Part shown: positions 28,057-38,335 of the stretch, piece after piece
How positions within the stretch are numbered: the stretch's first letter is position 1
Layout of the letters: every line of letters starts with the position of its first letter
Assembly: GCA_963677505.2 (NCBI GenBank)
Contig: CAXXWB010000057.1
Span: 1 to 64,000, forward strand
Origin: JBGSUZ01 sp963677505
GTDB taxonomy: Bacteria; Bacillota; Clostridia; Peptostreptococcales; Acidaminobacteraceae
DNA length: 64,000 nt
Direction: 5' to 3'
Notes under the pieces: generated by a model
Told to the model about the DNA's origin: nothing
What the model saw: the letters and a program-made list of their open reading frames with translations, nothing else
The model's database searches: none
Program-made: the position numbers and the translations under genes

Positions 28057-29452
28057 CTATTTTATAAACTGAACTGTTTGTGTACTTGGGTTCCAAGAAC
28101 CTTCTATTCCCAAAAGCTTAACAGCGTCTGTCAGACTGACATAGGTCTCTTTGTTTCGCGTGAAACTTGGCTCTGATAGTTTCAGGGTGGCTGGTAGTGT
28201 CCAGTAACCGTTAAAATACACATCCAAAAGCCTTATTGGCACATACACTGCCTTGGTTTTACTGTCCCAGTAGGGACTGCTTTTAACAAAAAAGTATTTA
28301 TCATTGAGCTGATAATAGTTGGGTTGAGCACTTAATGCCTTTACCACAAGGGCATTGCTTATTTTTCGACCTGTAGGTACAAGGATTTTGCCATTGGCAT
28401 AGGTTCCCGAGGAAGCGCCGCCATCAAAGTTAATTGCCTCTGTACACTTCATTTTAAGAGCGATTTCCGCAAGCTGGTAAACATTTACATTTGGAACCGA
28501 AGCCATAATCAGTTCTTTGTCATTGGTAACACCAACAAAGCTTCGCTGACCCTTGCTAGTGAGTATTTTAGCCTCAGTAAAGCCCTCTGATTTTGGATCT
28601 ACAACAACTTTCCCACCTTTGACCAATGTGGGACCAGCGCCAAGGCCTGTCATTATACGTGCCCAATGATTTAGAGGCACTTTATCGCCTCCCTTGCTAT
28701 AGTTGTTCTGATAAAAATCAAAACGATAAGCTGTTTGAGTGCCAAGACTGAACTTTTCAATAATACTCTTGTCGTTGGTCATAATCAAAAATCCATTGGA
28801 AGGAATTTTGAAAGTACCTTTATTTATTTCAGTAACAATCCCTGCAGAAACAGAGATCACGGTAAAATTGTGTTTGGGTTTCCCACCTTTGTAGCTAGAA
28901 TCAAAGATCATCGTTGCCCCTTCATTTGGGTAGTAATGATTAATGCTCCAGGAGTACCAATTAAAAGGCCACACCCATTGGTCCATGGTGCCACCGCTAA
29001 TAGCAACATAAGTGCCATCCAGATAAATTTCATTGTGAGCTCCAACGCCAAAAGTGCTACCCGTATTAGAAATGTGCTCGATACTTCCATTTTGAATGAT
29101 GGTTCCTAGAGGTTGTAAATCTGTATAGGCGTTGAAAAAAGTTCCATTAATACCAGCAATCCCTTTTCCATCCTCATCTGTAACCGCCGCAACTAAATTA
29201 GGGAGAGTATCTACTTTTCCAATACTATCCTCTGGGGTGCTAACCTCCAATTGAATTTTAGGGTCTTTTAAATTCACATGGATGGCTGTGAATTTTATAA
29301 TATTACTGCCAAAAGAAATTTTCTCATCTGTGGTCCAAACAGATGTGCCTCCTTCAGCTTCACTATTACCATAGCCTATATTGAGCGTTGATAATAAAAA
29401 CACCCGCTAAACTAAGTGCAGCTAATTGCTTTCCCCACTTCATCAAAGACAT
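28057..29452 (-). CDS. Secreted phosphodiester glycosidase (NAGPA-type); N-terminal frameshift
   Basis: About 465 residues when repaired. The open frame from 29403 lacks its start; adding one base to the A run at 29396-29400 joins it to ATG 29452 (AGAGGGTG seven bases upstream), giving the signal peptide MKWGKQLAALSLAGVFLLST. The NAGPA-type domain spans about residues 60-350, with GINGTFFNAY, GPTLVKGGK and the conserved EAINFDGGASSGTY. A C-terminal copper-amine-oxidase-N-like segment (about 370-465, VPIRLLDVYFNGYW) is a common wall-associated domain. It probably hydrolyses sugar-phosphodiester linkages in surface polymers. Confidence 0.82.
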
Positions 29453-29604
29453 ACTCAGCACCCTCTTCATACCTTTTATATCAGTATACACTACAGACAT
29501 TTAATATTGTTCCTAAAAAAAAACATTATATGAGGTGTTTTACGATTGTATTTTTGGATACAAATATTACATGATCCTTTGGATTATCGTTTGGAGGTAT
29601 TCTT

Positions 29605-29793
29605 ATGTTAATAGCATTGTGTCTATTTTCAATATTGTTTATGTCTTGGTTGATTTATATTTCTTTAGTAGAAAAGACCACCAATACTTTTCCCACAAAA
29701 AAATATAGAGATCCGGCAAAAGTTACCCACGACAAACTAGATCAAATTAATAACATTCTAGAAATTAAAGAGAATCCTGAAAAAGCAGAGTGA
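29605..29793 (+). CDS. Small single-span membrane protein
   Basis: 62 residues: a transmembrane helix (residues 2-23, LIALCLFSILFMSWLIYISL) and a charged tail ending EIKENPEKAE. GGAGG lies nine bases upstream of ATG 29605. The terminator stem begins within the last codons, which supports a real transcription unit ending here. I do not recognise the family. The 150 bases upstream hold no clear promoter. Confidence 0.5.
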   Translation: MLIALCLFSILFMSWLIYISLVEKTTNTFPTKKYRDPAKVTHDKLDQINNILEIKENPEKAE

Positions 29794-29818
29794 TTGCTTT
29801 GAAGGATTCTTCTTTTTG
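29771..29818 (+). terminator. Terminator overlapping the small membrane protein stop
   Basis: AGAATCCT (29771-29778) pairs with AGGATTCT (29803-29810), with an inner AAAGCA/TTGCTTT stem, then TCTTTTTG. The stop codon lies inside the hairpin. The following stretch to 30008 holds only the yitT ribosome binding site and weak promoter-like hexamers (TTGATA near 29947). Confidence 0.8.
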
Positions 29819-30008
29819 TAGGGTATCGTTTCTTCCTACAAAGAAGTTTTTACACAAAATGTATTCTAATAATTATCTGTCTTTGTAACAAATCACAAAG
29901 TTCCCCCTCCTCCTATTGGTATTTTTACATTTCTGCTCTACAGCTATTGATATAAGCCTATTTTTCAGATAGGATTCACTTATAAGTCCCCATATTAGGA
30001 GGTTTTTT

Positions 30009-30863
30009 ATGAAAAAATTAAAAGAATTTTTACTGCTTAATTTTGGCTTGTTGCTTGTCGCCATTGGCATATATTATTTTCTAGTTCCCAACAATCTGGC
30101 TGCAGGTGGAGTCAGCGGTCTTGCCATGGTCATCAATCAATATTTACCCATGGCCCCTATTGGTCTTCTGATGCTGGGTATGAACTTTATTTTATTTATT
30201 ATGGCTTTCTTTATGATTGGCAAGGAATTCGCCATTAAAACCATCTACTCTAGCTTTGCCCTATCGGGCATGGTATGGCTCCTAGAACTAATTTACCCTA
30301 TGCCCAACCCTATTTTGACCGACGATTTGTGGATTCAACTCCTCTTTGGCATTCTCATATCCGCCATCGGCATGGCCATTGTCTTCAATCAGAATGGCTC
30401 TACAGGAGGCACCGACATAATTGCTAAAATTCTTAACAAATTTTTCAACATTCCCTTGGGCAAAGGAGTCCTCACTGCAGATTTCTTCATTACCCTATTT
30501 GCCGCAGTGACTTTTGGTCCTAGAATTGGTATGTACGCCATTTTAGGGGTTCTCATCAACGGTCTTGTCATCGATTTAGTAATCGAAGGCTTCAACATCG
30601 TCAAACAGCTTGCCATCATAACCCATCGCACCGAAGATGTTAAAACGTTTATTATTGAAGAACTTAGCAGAAGCGCAACGGTTTATACGGCTAAAGGTGC
30701 ATTTTCAGGCGATGAAAAAGAAGTCATTACCACCATTGTCAGCCAGAAAGAATTTATTCGCCTTAAAAACTATGTTAAAAGTATTGATCCTAGAGCATTC
30801 ATAACTGTCAGTAATGTTCACGAAGCTTTAGGCGAAGGCTTTAAGGAATACACTCAGGATTAG
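30009..30863 (+). CDS. YitT family membrane protein (DUF161 + DUF2179)
   Basis: 284 residues: five or six membrane helices (residues 1-195), with the family motif VPNNLAAGGVSGLAMVI near the start and NQNGSTGGTDIIAKIL near 133, and a C-terminal cytoplasmic DUF2179 domain (about 205-284, HRTEDVKTFIIEEL and RAFITVSNVHEALGEGF). The YitT family is widespread in Firmicutes and its transport role is unknown. TAGGAGG lies upstream of ATG 30009. A strong terminator follows. Confidence 0.88.
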   Translation: MKKLKEFLLLNFGLLLVAIGIYYFLVPNNLAAGGVSGLAMVINQYLPMAPIGLLMLGMNFILFIMAFFMIGKEFAIKTIYSSFALSGMVWLLELIYPMPNPILTDDLWIQLLFGILISAIGMAIVFNQNGSTGGTDIIAKILNKFFNIPLGKGVLTADFFITLFAAVTFGPRIGMYAILGVLINGLVIDLVIEGFNIVKQLAIITHRTEDVKTFIIEELSRSATVYTAKGAFSGDEKEVITTIVSQKEFIRLKNYVKSIDPRAFITVSNVHEALGEGFKEYTQD

Positions 30864-30905
30864 AGGCTATTCACTACACATTTACTGCTCTGCTAAACTA
30901 TGACG

Positions 30906-30948
30906 AAATAAGGTTGCCATATGAGTAATCCCGCTGGCAACCTTATTT
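30906..30948. terminator. Terminator (probably bidirectional) after yitT
   Basis: Perfect 14-base arms, AAATAAGGTTGCCA and TGGCAACCTTATTT, flank 15 bases between convergent genes. The A/T ends give only short U tracts. Confidence 0.75.
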
Positions 30949-31001
30949 ATATTTAATATTTAAAATGCCATATGCATTTGGAAAATAATCATTAACACAA
31001 T

Positions 31002-32573
31002 TTACTCAAACGTAGCAACAATGACCCCTTTGCTAAATTCTAATGTCAAAACATACCCTCTCTCAGCCTCTGTTGCTAGTACTTCAATTTCAAAGGTCTT
31101 ATCATCCTTCCAAGTCCCTCTAAAACCTACCCTTGAAAGCTTATCTTTAAGGAAAAAGTCCTGACAGTCGCTAAACCGATAGACATTGTCCAAACCTACA
31201 GGCACATCATATTGAAAACCATCAACATACCAATGGAGCGTTGCTGTATCATTTCCTTTTTCAAAATCGATGCCAACCGTTCCGCCATTGTCTACATCAA
31301 AGACTTTCCCCTTTGTACTTTCAACAATTTGAGGCAGTTCTGAGACCGGTAATGTTTCCTCAGGCTTCTCACCTTCCGCAATCAAATCAGAAAGTAATTT
31401 TTGACTCTCAGGGTTTTCTTTAATCGCCCCATCGGAAATACAGGCAGGTATTAAATACGACTTCACCATGGATTCTGGTTTAAAAAAACTGCTATTGAAA
31501 TTCCCCATAAAAACGACAACCATGTTGGTTTCAGGGAGTACAAACAAATACTGCCCCCCGTAACCCCTGGCTGAATAACCCTCAAAAGGATTTTTCCACC
31601 ATAAGTAACCGTAACCATTATACCCTGCAGGTCCGTAAGGGGTTTCTACTTGCACCTTTGTGGATTCTTTGACCCACTCTTTTGATAAAACCTGTTGACC
31701 ATCCCAATTTCCGTTATTTAAGAACAAATAGCCTATCTTAGCCAAATCTCCTGCGGTATAAAAGCTTCGGCTACCACCTTCGCTAATATTTTGATTATCT
31801 GCGCCCCAATAAGCTGATTGAATACCCAAAGGTCCCCACAATTTTTCTTTTGCATAGGTTTCTGCAGATTTGTGAGTTGCCTCTGTTAAAATACCAGACA
31901 GTAAGTGCGCTGCCCCCGTTGAATAATTAAATGTCTTACCCGGCGCTTCTAAAACAGGTAAATCTAACATGTACTGAATAGGATTTTCACTACTGTGGAA
32001 AAGGGCAGTAGAATTGTTTGGATTGGAATAGTCTCCATTTTCCACCCACTTTATACCTGTCCTCATAGTAAGTAGGTCTTTGATGGTCATAGCACTTTTA
32101 TATGGGCTAGCATTTTTTATTGGATTGTTCGGGAAATAGCTCAGAACTTTATCGTCGATGCTTTTGATATAACCTTCTTCAACGGCTTTTCCAATCAGTG
32201 CAGAAGTCACGCTTTTAGTTATGGAATAAACGATCTGAGGGTCTTCTGGCTGATAGGGCCCATAATGACACTCAGCAACTGTATAACCATTTCGAATGAC
32301 CTGAATATGATGTACATCATAATTGAAGGTTTTTATTGTGTCGAACATCGCTGCAATTTGAGCGCTGTCCATTCCCTGAGCCTCTGGAGTAGAGCTTTTC
32401 CAACCTTCTGTCGGCCAGTAATTTGGTGCGCTCTCACTCGTAAGAGTTTCTTTAGGGTTTTTAGAGGTACTGTCGTTGGAAACACACCCTGTTAGAAAGC
32501 TTGCTATCCATGTGGTAAGTAAAATAAATATGATAATTCCATACCACTTTTTAAATATAATGTGAACCTTCAT
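31002..32573 (-). CDS. Serine hydrolase lipoprotein (beta-lactamase / class C fold)
   Basis: About 523 residues. The N-terminal signal ends in the lipobox FLTGC, so it is a membrane-anchored lipoprotein. The beta-lactamase domain (about 60-380) has the nucleophile motif SITK (in IVYSITKSVTSALIG), the YST tyrosine motif in FNYSTGAAHLLSG and a late GGQYLFVLP region. A C-terminal beta-rich domain (about 400-523) follows. Such proteins are usually D-aminopeptidases, esterases or penicillin-binding-protein relatives rather than antibiotic-resistance enzymes. ATG 32573 follows AGGGAGG; the longer frame to 32663 has no site. Confidence 0.85.
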   Translation of the reverse strand: MKVHIIFKKWYGIIIFILLTTWIASFLTGCVSNDSTSKNPKETLTSESAPNYWPTEGWKSSTPEAQGMDSAQIAAMFDTIKTFNYDVHHIQVIRNGYTVAECHYGPYQPEDPQIVYSITKSVTSALIGKAVEEGYIKSIDDKVLSYFPNNPIKNASPYKSAMTIKDLLTMRTGIKWVENGDYSNPNNSTALFHSSENPIQYMLDLPVLEAPGKTFNYSTGAAHLLSGILTEATHKSAETYAKEKLWGPLGIQSAYWGADNQNISEGGSRSFYTAGDLAKIGYLFLNNGNWDGQQVLSKEWVKESTKVQVETPYGPAGYNGYGYLWWKNPFEGYSARGYGGQYLFVLPETNMVVVFMGNFNSSFFKPESMVKSYLIPACISDGAIKENPESQKLLSDLIAEGEKPEETLPVSELPQIVESTKGKVFDVDNGGTVGIDFEKGNDTATLHWYVDGFQYDVPVGLDNVYRFSDCQDFFLKDKLSRVGFRGTWKDDKTFEIEVLATEAERGYVLTLEFSKGVIVATFE

Positions 32574-32696
32574 CTCCAAACCTCCCTCATGCAAATCAAT
32601 AAATTCTCCCACTAAAAAAGATTTATATGTCATGAGTTTAGAATATTCTGTTAAAGTGGTCACGTTATATTCCTGTCATAAAATAAACACTTCTAG

Positions 32697-33716
32697 CTAC
32701 TCGTAGCCTTTTGGATTCTGCTCCTGCCAACGCCATGCGTCTTCACAAATCTTTGCAAGGTCTTTCTCCGCACACCAGCCTAAGCGCTTTCCAGCCTTTG
32801 AAGGATCTGCAAAATTAGTGGCAACGTCTCCCGCTCTTCGGTCTCCAATTTTATAAGGGACAAGGACCTTATTGGTGGCTTCAAATACTTTAATAACCTC
32901 AAGTACACTGTAGCCTCTTCCTGTTCCCAAGTTAAAAGCTTCAACCCCTTTATGAGACATTAGGTATTTTAAAGCGCTTAAGTGCCCTCTTGCTAAATCC
33001 GTTACGTGAATATAGTCTCTTACTCCAGTTCCGTCAGAGGTTTCATAGTCTCCGCCAAAAATTTGAAGTTCTTTTAGTTTGCCAACCGCTACTTGAGTGA
33101 TATAAGGCATTAAATTGCTTGGCACCCCGCTTGGGTCCTCACCAATCCTGCCGCTTTCATGAGCTCCAACAGCGTTGAAATAACGAAGCAGAGCCACAGA
33201 CCAATTCGGGTCAGAAGCTACAAGGTCCGCCATCATCTGCTCTATCATAAGTTTTGTTCTTCCATAAGGGTTTGAAGCAGAAAGTGGCAAGTTTTCTGTT
33301 AAAGGAGAACTATTTTCTAGACCATATACAGCCGCCGTAGAGCTAAATACAATTCGATTTACGCCATGGCTTGCCATACACTCTAGGAGTACCAAAGAAC
33401 TCATAAGATTATTATGGTAATATTTCAGCGGTTTCTCTATAGATTCGCCCACCCCTTTAAGAGAAGCAAAATGGATAACCGCTTCAATTTTTTCGTTCTC
33501 TTTAAAAACGCTGTTAAGGGCCTCTTGATCTTGTAAATCAAATTTATAGAACTTAACTTGTTTGCCTGTAAGTTCAAATATTCGATTAAGAACTTCAGGT
33601 TTGCTATTGGAAAAATTGTCTACAACAATAACAGAATACCCGTCTTTCAATAGTTCAACTACAGTATGACTTCCAATATAACCCGTTCCACCTGTTACTA
33701 ATATAGTTGACATCAT
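32697..33716 (-). CDS. galE: UDP-glucose 4-epimerase
   Basis: 339 residues, an extended short-chain dehydrogenase with NAD bound at ILVTGGTGYIGSHTV, the Ser-Thr catalytic pair in FSSTAAVYG and the YxxxK motif in YGRTKLMIEQ. It interconverts UDP-glucose and UDP-galactose. The C-terminal GYSVLEVIKVFE and RRAGDVA (sugar-nucleotide contact) are present. AGGAG lies upstream of the paired ATGs at 33716 and 33713, either of which could start. It complements galU about 19 kb away. Confidence 0.94.
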   Translation of the reverse strand: MMSTILVTGGTGYIGSHTVVELLKDGYSVIVVDNFSNSKPEVLNRIFELTGKQVKFYKFDLQDQEALNSVFKENEKIEAVIHFASLKGVGESIEKPLKYYHNNLMSSLVLLECMASHGVNRIVFSSTAAVYGLENSSPLTENLPLSASNPYGRTKLMIEQMMADLVASDPNWSVALLRYFNAVGAHESGRIGEDPSGVPSNLMPYITQVAVGKLKELQIFGGDYETSDGTGVRDYIHVTDLARGHLSALKYLMSHKGVEAFNLGTGRGYSVLEVIKVFEATNKVLVPYKIGDRRAGDVATNFADPSKAGKRLGWCAEKDLAKICEDAWRWQEQNPKGYE

Positions 33717-33824
33717 ATCAGCTCCTAAAAGTTATTCATTTACTGAAAACTATCCTATTTATACCCAAGTTAGCCTTACTGTGCTATTTGCTTTTGTATT
33801 ATTTCAATATGCAACAATCAACTC

Positions 33825-33853
33825 TTGCAAAAATTGTAAAACAAGTTTATAAT
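33825..33853 (+). promoter_or_regulatory. Promoter of the tetR-DUF2339-DUF3999 operon
   Basis: TTGCAA (33825-33830), a 17-base spacer and a perfect TATAAT (33848-33853) lie 38 bases upstream of the tetR start. Confidence 0.7.
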
Positions 33854-33868
33854 ACTGACTATTCAGTA
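33853..33868. promoter_or_regulatory. Probable TetR operator
   Basis: The palindrome TACTGACTATTCAGTA (six-base arms, four-base centre) abuts the -10 box and covers the expected transcription start. This position would block RNA polymerase, and the next gene is a TetR-family regulator, so autorepression is likely. Confidence 0.65.
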
Positions 33869-33890
33869 CAATTTTTTTAGGAGGTAACTT

Positions 33891-34466
33891 ATGAGTAAAA
33901 TAGAGCGCGCCAACGCAAAGCCACAGATTCTCCAGTCTGCCTTGGATATCTTTGCCCAGAAGGGCTACGACGGTGCCCGTATCGATGAAATCGCCGTTCA
34001 TGCAGGGTTGCCTAAATCCCTGATCTACTATCATTACAAAGGAAAGGCCCACCTATTGGAAGCCCTGATTGAGGGGTATTATCAAAAATATGAAGAATTT
34101 CTCCTATCTGCCCTAGGAAACGACGAACAGGTAGAGCAGGGTTCTCGAGAATTTCTCCGAGAAAACCAACAGTTGACTCGGGTCGTTCTAATTGAATCTT
34201 TAAAGGAAAATACTGAAATTCCCAGTGTTTTCCGCTTTGTGGAAGGGTTGATAGAGCGAGAAAGTGAGATATTAGGTCGCAACTCTGATTGCGTCTCAAA
34301 ACGGATGCTGGCTGAGTTTTTCCTCAATGTGATTCCTCGGGCCATGTTCACCTGCTACGGTGATGCGTGGTGCCGACACTTTGAACAGGAACCAGAAACT
34401 GTGAGCAACCAATTCTATGAAGTGATGACCGAGATGCACCGCAACTATCTGGAAAAGTTATTTTAG
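33891..34466 (+). CDS. TetR family transcriptional regulator
   Basis: 191 residues. The N-terminal helix-turn-helix is typical: ILQSALDIFAQKGYDGARID, then EIAVHAGLPKSLIYYHYKGK at about 30-50. The C-terminal ligand domain (about 60-191) is not assignable. It follows AGGAGG and its own probable operator and is 45 bases upstream of the DUF2339 gene, so it most likely controls that module. Its codons use more C and G in third position than those of neighbouring genes. Confidence 0.9.
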   Translation: MSKIERANAKPQILQSALDIFAQKGYDGARIDEIAVHAGLPKSLIYYHYKGKAHLLEALIEGYYQKYEEFLLSALGNDEQVEQGSREFLRENQQLTRVVLIESLKENTEIPSVFRFVEGLIERESEILGRNSDCVSKRMLAEFFLNVIPRAMFTCYGDAWCRHFEQEPETVSNQFYEVMTEMHRNYLEKLF

Positions 34467-34511
34467 AATATTATAAAAAAATCAATTGGAACCCACGAAA
34501 AAGGAGGCAAC

Positions 34512-37017
34512 ATGTCATACGGCGAGAGCTTTCAAAATGCATTCAAGCAACACCAAGCTTCTCTGGGAGAGCTGGAAAAGACCCTGAAGGATTTGAACGT
34601 GGATCTGCTAGCAGATGAGAATATGCGCCTTTCTAACGAAAAGAAGATACTTCTAGAAGAGATGGCTACCCTGAAGAAGGCCAACCAAAAGTTAGATAGT
34701 GAACTGGGTGCTGTGCGGGGAGCTTACCACGAACAGGTGATGAACGAAAAGATGAATCAGGTCCATCTATCCAAAAGACGGGTGAACCTATTTTTTGAGT
34801 CTACCACTCAAGGCTCCTTGAACCAACTTGGCGTTCTAGAAGCTAGCCTAACCCAGCGGATGAAGCGAACCGTTTCGGAAGCGGATAAGCTTCAAGGTGA
34901 AATTAAAACAAAATATACAACACAGATTAACCTTCTACAAAATCAAATGAGCCACGAACTCACTGAGTTACGTCAAAAATTGGAAGCTTCTCGGGCCAAA
35001 GGTCTTCAGGACCTCAATGAAAAATATGACGACCCAGAACTAAAGGCCGTGGATGATGCCCTAATGGAACGGCTAAGAAAGGGAAATAGTTTTGAACTAA
35101 AGCTAGGGCTCAATCTCATAAACAAACTGGGGGTCATTCTAATCTTCCTAGCGGTAATATTGGCAGGACGATATACTTATAATCACTGGTTCAACGAATA
35201 TGCCAAGGGCATTACATTCTATGTTTTGGGACTGGTCTTCTGTGCTGGTGGCGAATGGCTTCACCGAAAGAAAATGCCCGCCGTGGCGGCTGGGGTTACT
35301 GGAGGCGGTATCGGTTTGTTCTATGCCTCCACCTTCATCTGCACCTTCTACCTCCAAATTCTGTCATTCAACATGGCCATGGTGGTATCGGTGCTGATTG
35401 CAGCAGCCTCACTCTCCCTCACCCTGCGCTATAAATCACCCACCATTGGGATGCTCTCTTTGGTTGGAGGCTATCTGCCATTCTTCACCTACGTGGTAGT
35501 ATACGGTATCGATGCCCTGCCTGTACTTCAGGCTCTGGTCTATTTAATGGTTTACAATGCTCTAGTGCTGGGCATTTCAATCAAGCAGAAGTGGTCACAG
35601 ATTATCTATGTAGGCTTCCTTTTCAATATGCTCTGCGTACACTATCTGCTGACCTTAATGGATAACCATCTGCTAGCCATCGCTTTTGCCTACGCTAATT
35701 TCTTAATCTACTTGGCTGTCGCCCTGTATCGTAACCTGAAAGAGCGGACGCCTATGAACGTGGCTGACATCATCCTTGTGAGCCTCAACACCCTGATTAA
35801 CTGCAGCATGGTTTATCATCTTTTCAATCAGGCGGGCTATGAGGAATACAACGGGATTCTAGCACTGTTCTACGCAGGCATCTACTTCGGCCTGGCATTG
35901 TTGACAAAAAAACACTTCGGAAGCAAACAGATGATTAACACATTCTACACCTTTGCTGTATCCTTCTCCATCCTAGTGGTACCAATGCAACTTTCAGAGA
36001 GTTGGATTTTCTTCGGATGGATTATTGAAGCTTGCTTATTCATCTATTTGGGTCGGTTATACAGAATCAAGCCTCTTGATGTGATGGGACTAGGCCTCCT
36101 CGCTCTGGCACATGTAGCCTTCCTCAGCGTCAACTGCATAGGCATAGATTGGACTCAGAGCTATCCTACCATAGGCGATTTCAAATATGCTTCACTAATC
36201 GCTTCAGAGGTTTTTGCCGCATGGGTTTATTGGCGATTTCCCAGTGATAGTCAAGATGAAATGGTTACAAGAGCCGCTCAGAGTGCTGCGCTATCCAATT
36301 GCCGCTCACATCAATGTTTTCCTCGTCTATGAGGTTCTGATGATCTACAGAGAATTGCTTCAGGGTCGGTCTATGTCAGTCGTTGAAGGTCTTTTCATCA
36401 TGTGGGGAACTGTGGTTCTTTGTAATCTTAGTTTTCAACGGCTAAAAGCAGAAAAGGTCATGCTCTTTGGCCGATACAAAACCATCTCCGAACTGGTGGT
36501 ATATACGCTCCTAATTGGCGTTAACTTTATAAGCGTTGACACCGAAGGCATCCGTTGGTGGCTAGATATAGGGCTGATTTTGACCTCCAATAGCGCTATT
36601 CTGTGGCGAATGAACCGCTTCCTCTGGGAGCTAGAGAAACAGAGCCGACTCTCCAGAGAAATCCGAGCCATCGTATTGGGTGGATATACCCTACTGGTCT
36701 ATTTCATTAATCTAACAAATACCTTCCGTACGGTAAACTTCAGTGTGGTGTTGAACATCTCCATGATCTTCTTTGCCCTGCTCTATATTATCTTGGGCTT
36801 TAAACAGAATTTCGTCATGTTGCGACGTATGGGTTTGATTCTCTCTCTGCTGGCAACGGTGAAAATGCTAATCATTGATTCCTTGTCTTTCAGCCTTCCT
36901 CAAAAAATCATCAGTTACTTCATATTTGGTCTAGTGCTCATCGGAATTTCAGTAGTTTACCAGAAAATAACGGTACGTATCACCACGAAGAAGGAGGATG
37001 GCGTTGATGAGGAATAA
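34512..37017 (+). CDS. DUF2339 polytopic membrane protein; one frameshift
   Basis: About 834 residues when repaired. An N-terminal coiled coil (about 15-190) precedes roughly 20 membrane helices, starting LGLNLINKLGVILIFLAVIL, the DUF2339 hallmark. The first frame stops at 36332 and the second (from about 36214) carries on the same helix pattern to 37017. One extra base between about 36255 and 36295 explains this; the A run 36259-36261 is a candidate. DUF2339 proteins are of unknown function and are often paired with DUF3999 proteins, as here. Codon use is more GC-rich than in neighbours. Confidence 0.78.
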
Positions 37018-38248
37018 AGTCGCTATGGCGTTACTCATGACATTGACTATTTCCCTATTTGCTGCAGAGGCCGAGACCCCCGATTCGGAGTGGAAATGGC
37101 AACGGGAAATTATGACGGATACCACCTCTGGCTTCAACCGTCTAGAACTCCCTCCGGAGATTTACAAAAAATCACAACTGGATCTATGGGATCTGAGGAT
37201 TATTGATGAAAAAGGCACTGTCGTTCCATATTTCCTTGAGTCCAACCGGAAAACTTCTACCACTACAGAGGATTCCTATAGCTTTACTTCAACTGGAGAT
37301 TTCAGAAAAAAGGCTGATACCATTTTTGATTTTCAAGGTCATCCCACGGCAGGAACTGATCTTCTCATCAACCATCTCACAGTAGCGACTGACTTCACCG
37401 AAGATTTCTTCAAATATGTTGAGCTGTATGGTAGCCACGATGGTAAGCATTGGGAGTGGATTGAAAACAGCTCCCTGTACCGTGTTGATGGAAATGACCA
37501 ATTTCTTATCGACGTTGGGACCTCTCAAAAGTTTACCAATTATCGTATTGTGATTCTGAATAATGCCGAAGGCATTCGCCTCAGCGGTCTTTCTGGAATG
37601 CTAATCAGCGAATCAGAGGTCCAAACTGCCCATCAGCGAATAATTACCGCCAGTCAGTTTCAACGGAGAGAAGTCGGTACAGCCACAGAAATCCAGATTA
37701 AAAATGTGGATAATCTTCCCGTGAACGCCATGTCAATCGAGGCTTCAGGGCTTTTTAAGCGCCCTTGTCAGATTGTCTCAGGCGAAAATGAGGCAGTCGC
37801 TACCGTTTTCGGAAGTGGTTACCTGTTCCAATCCACACTGAAAGGTTCAGAGCCCCTGCGAAACAGTCTACCCGTATCAATATATCAGCCCGTTGATTCC
37901 TTGACACTGGTGATTGAGAATGGGGACAACCCACCCCTAGATATTCAAAGTGTCACCTTAGAGTACGTGTCAGACGCCGTGGTATTCCAGACGGTCCAAG
38001 GGAAAACCTATACGCTTCAGTATGGTAACCCCTCAGCCACGAAGCCCCAATATGATCTTGAGCAGTTCCGAGGAGAAATTTCACTGCAGCAAATCGGCAC
38101 AGCAGTTTTGAATGCAGAAAAAGCCGTTGCAGTCTCCAAACAGCCCTCCAAGACAGTGGTGAACCAAAAGGCTATCTTCAGTGGCGTAATATTCCTAGTG
38201 GCCCTAGTTCTAGCCTTGTTTGCTATCAGGGGAATGCGCAAATCGTAG
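37007..38248 (+). CDS. DUF3999-like secreted/membrane-anchored protein
   Basis: About 413 residues. A signal peptide (MRNKVAMALLMTLTISLFAA) is followed by a large beta-rich extracytoplasmic region with a discoidin-like segment (YVELYGSHDGKHWEWIE) and a C-terminal membrane helix (AIFSGVIFLVALVLALFAI) with a short basic tail RGMRKS. This architecture and the preceding DUF2339 gene fit DUF3999. ATG 37007 has AAGGAGG about nine bases upstream and overlaps the DUF2339 stop by 11 bases, so the pair is coupled. Confidence 0.75.
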   Translation: MRNKVAMALLMTLTISLFAAEAETPDSEWKWQREIMTDTTSGFNRLELPPEIYKKSQLDLWDLRIIDEKGTVVPYFLESNRKTSTTTEDSYSFTSTGDFRKKADTIFDFQGHPTAGTDLLINHLTVATDFTEDFFKYVELYGSHDGKHWEWIENSSLYRVDGNDQFLIDVGTSQKFTNYRIVILNNAEGIRLSGLSGMLISESEVQTAHQRIITASQFQRREVGTATEIQIKNVDNLPVNAMSIEASGLFKRPCQIVSGENEAVATVFGSGYLFQSTLKGSEPLRNSLPVSIYQPVDSLTLVIENGDNPPLDIQSVTLEYVSDAVVFQTVQGKTYTLQYGNPSATKPQYDLEQFRGEISLQQIGTAVLNAEKAVAVSKQPSKTVVNQKAIFSGVIFLVALVLALFAIRGMRKS

Positions 38249-38335
38249 ACAAACCAATATTTTAACATTATAATGTTTTTAAGAAATACCTCATTTAAAA
38301 AAATATTCCATATTCTTAGGAGGAATCAACTCGTT

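Noticed and set aside
31002..32573. Antibiotic-resistance beta-lactamase
   Set aside because: The length, lipobox and extra C-terminal domain fit esterase or D-aminopeptidase relatives, and no resistance context is seen.
36214..37017. Separate membrane protein gene after DUF2339
   Set aside because: It has no ribosome binding site at its first ATG and continues the helix pattern of the preceding gene; one indel explains the split.
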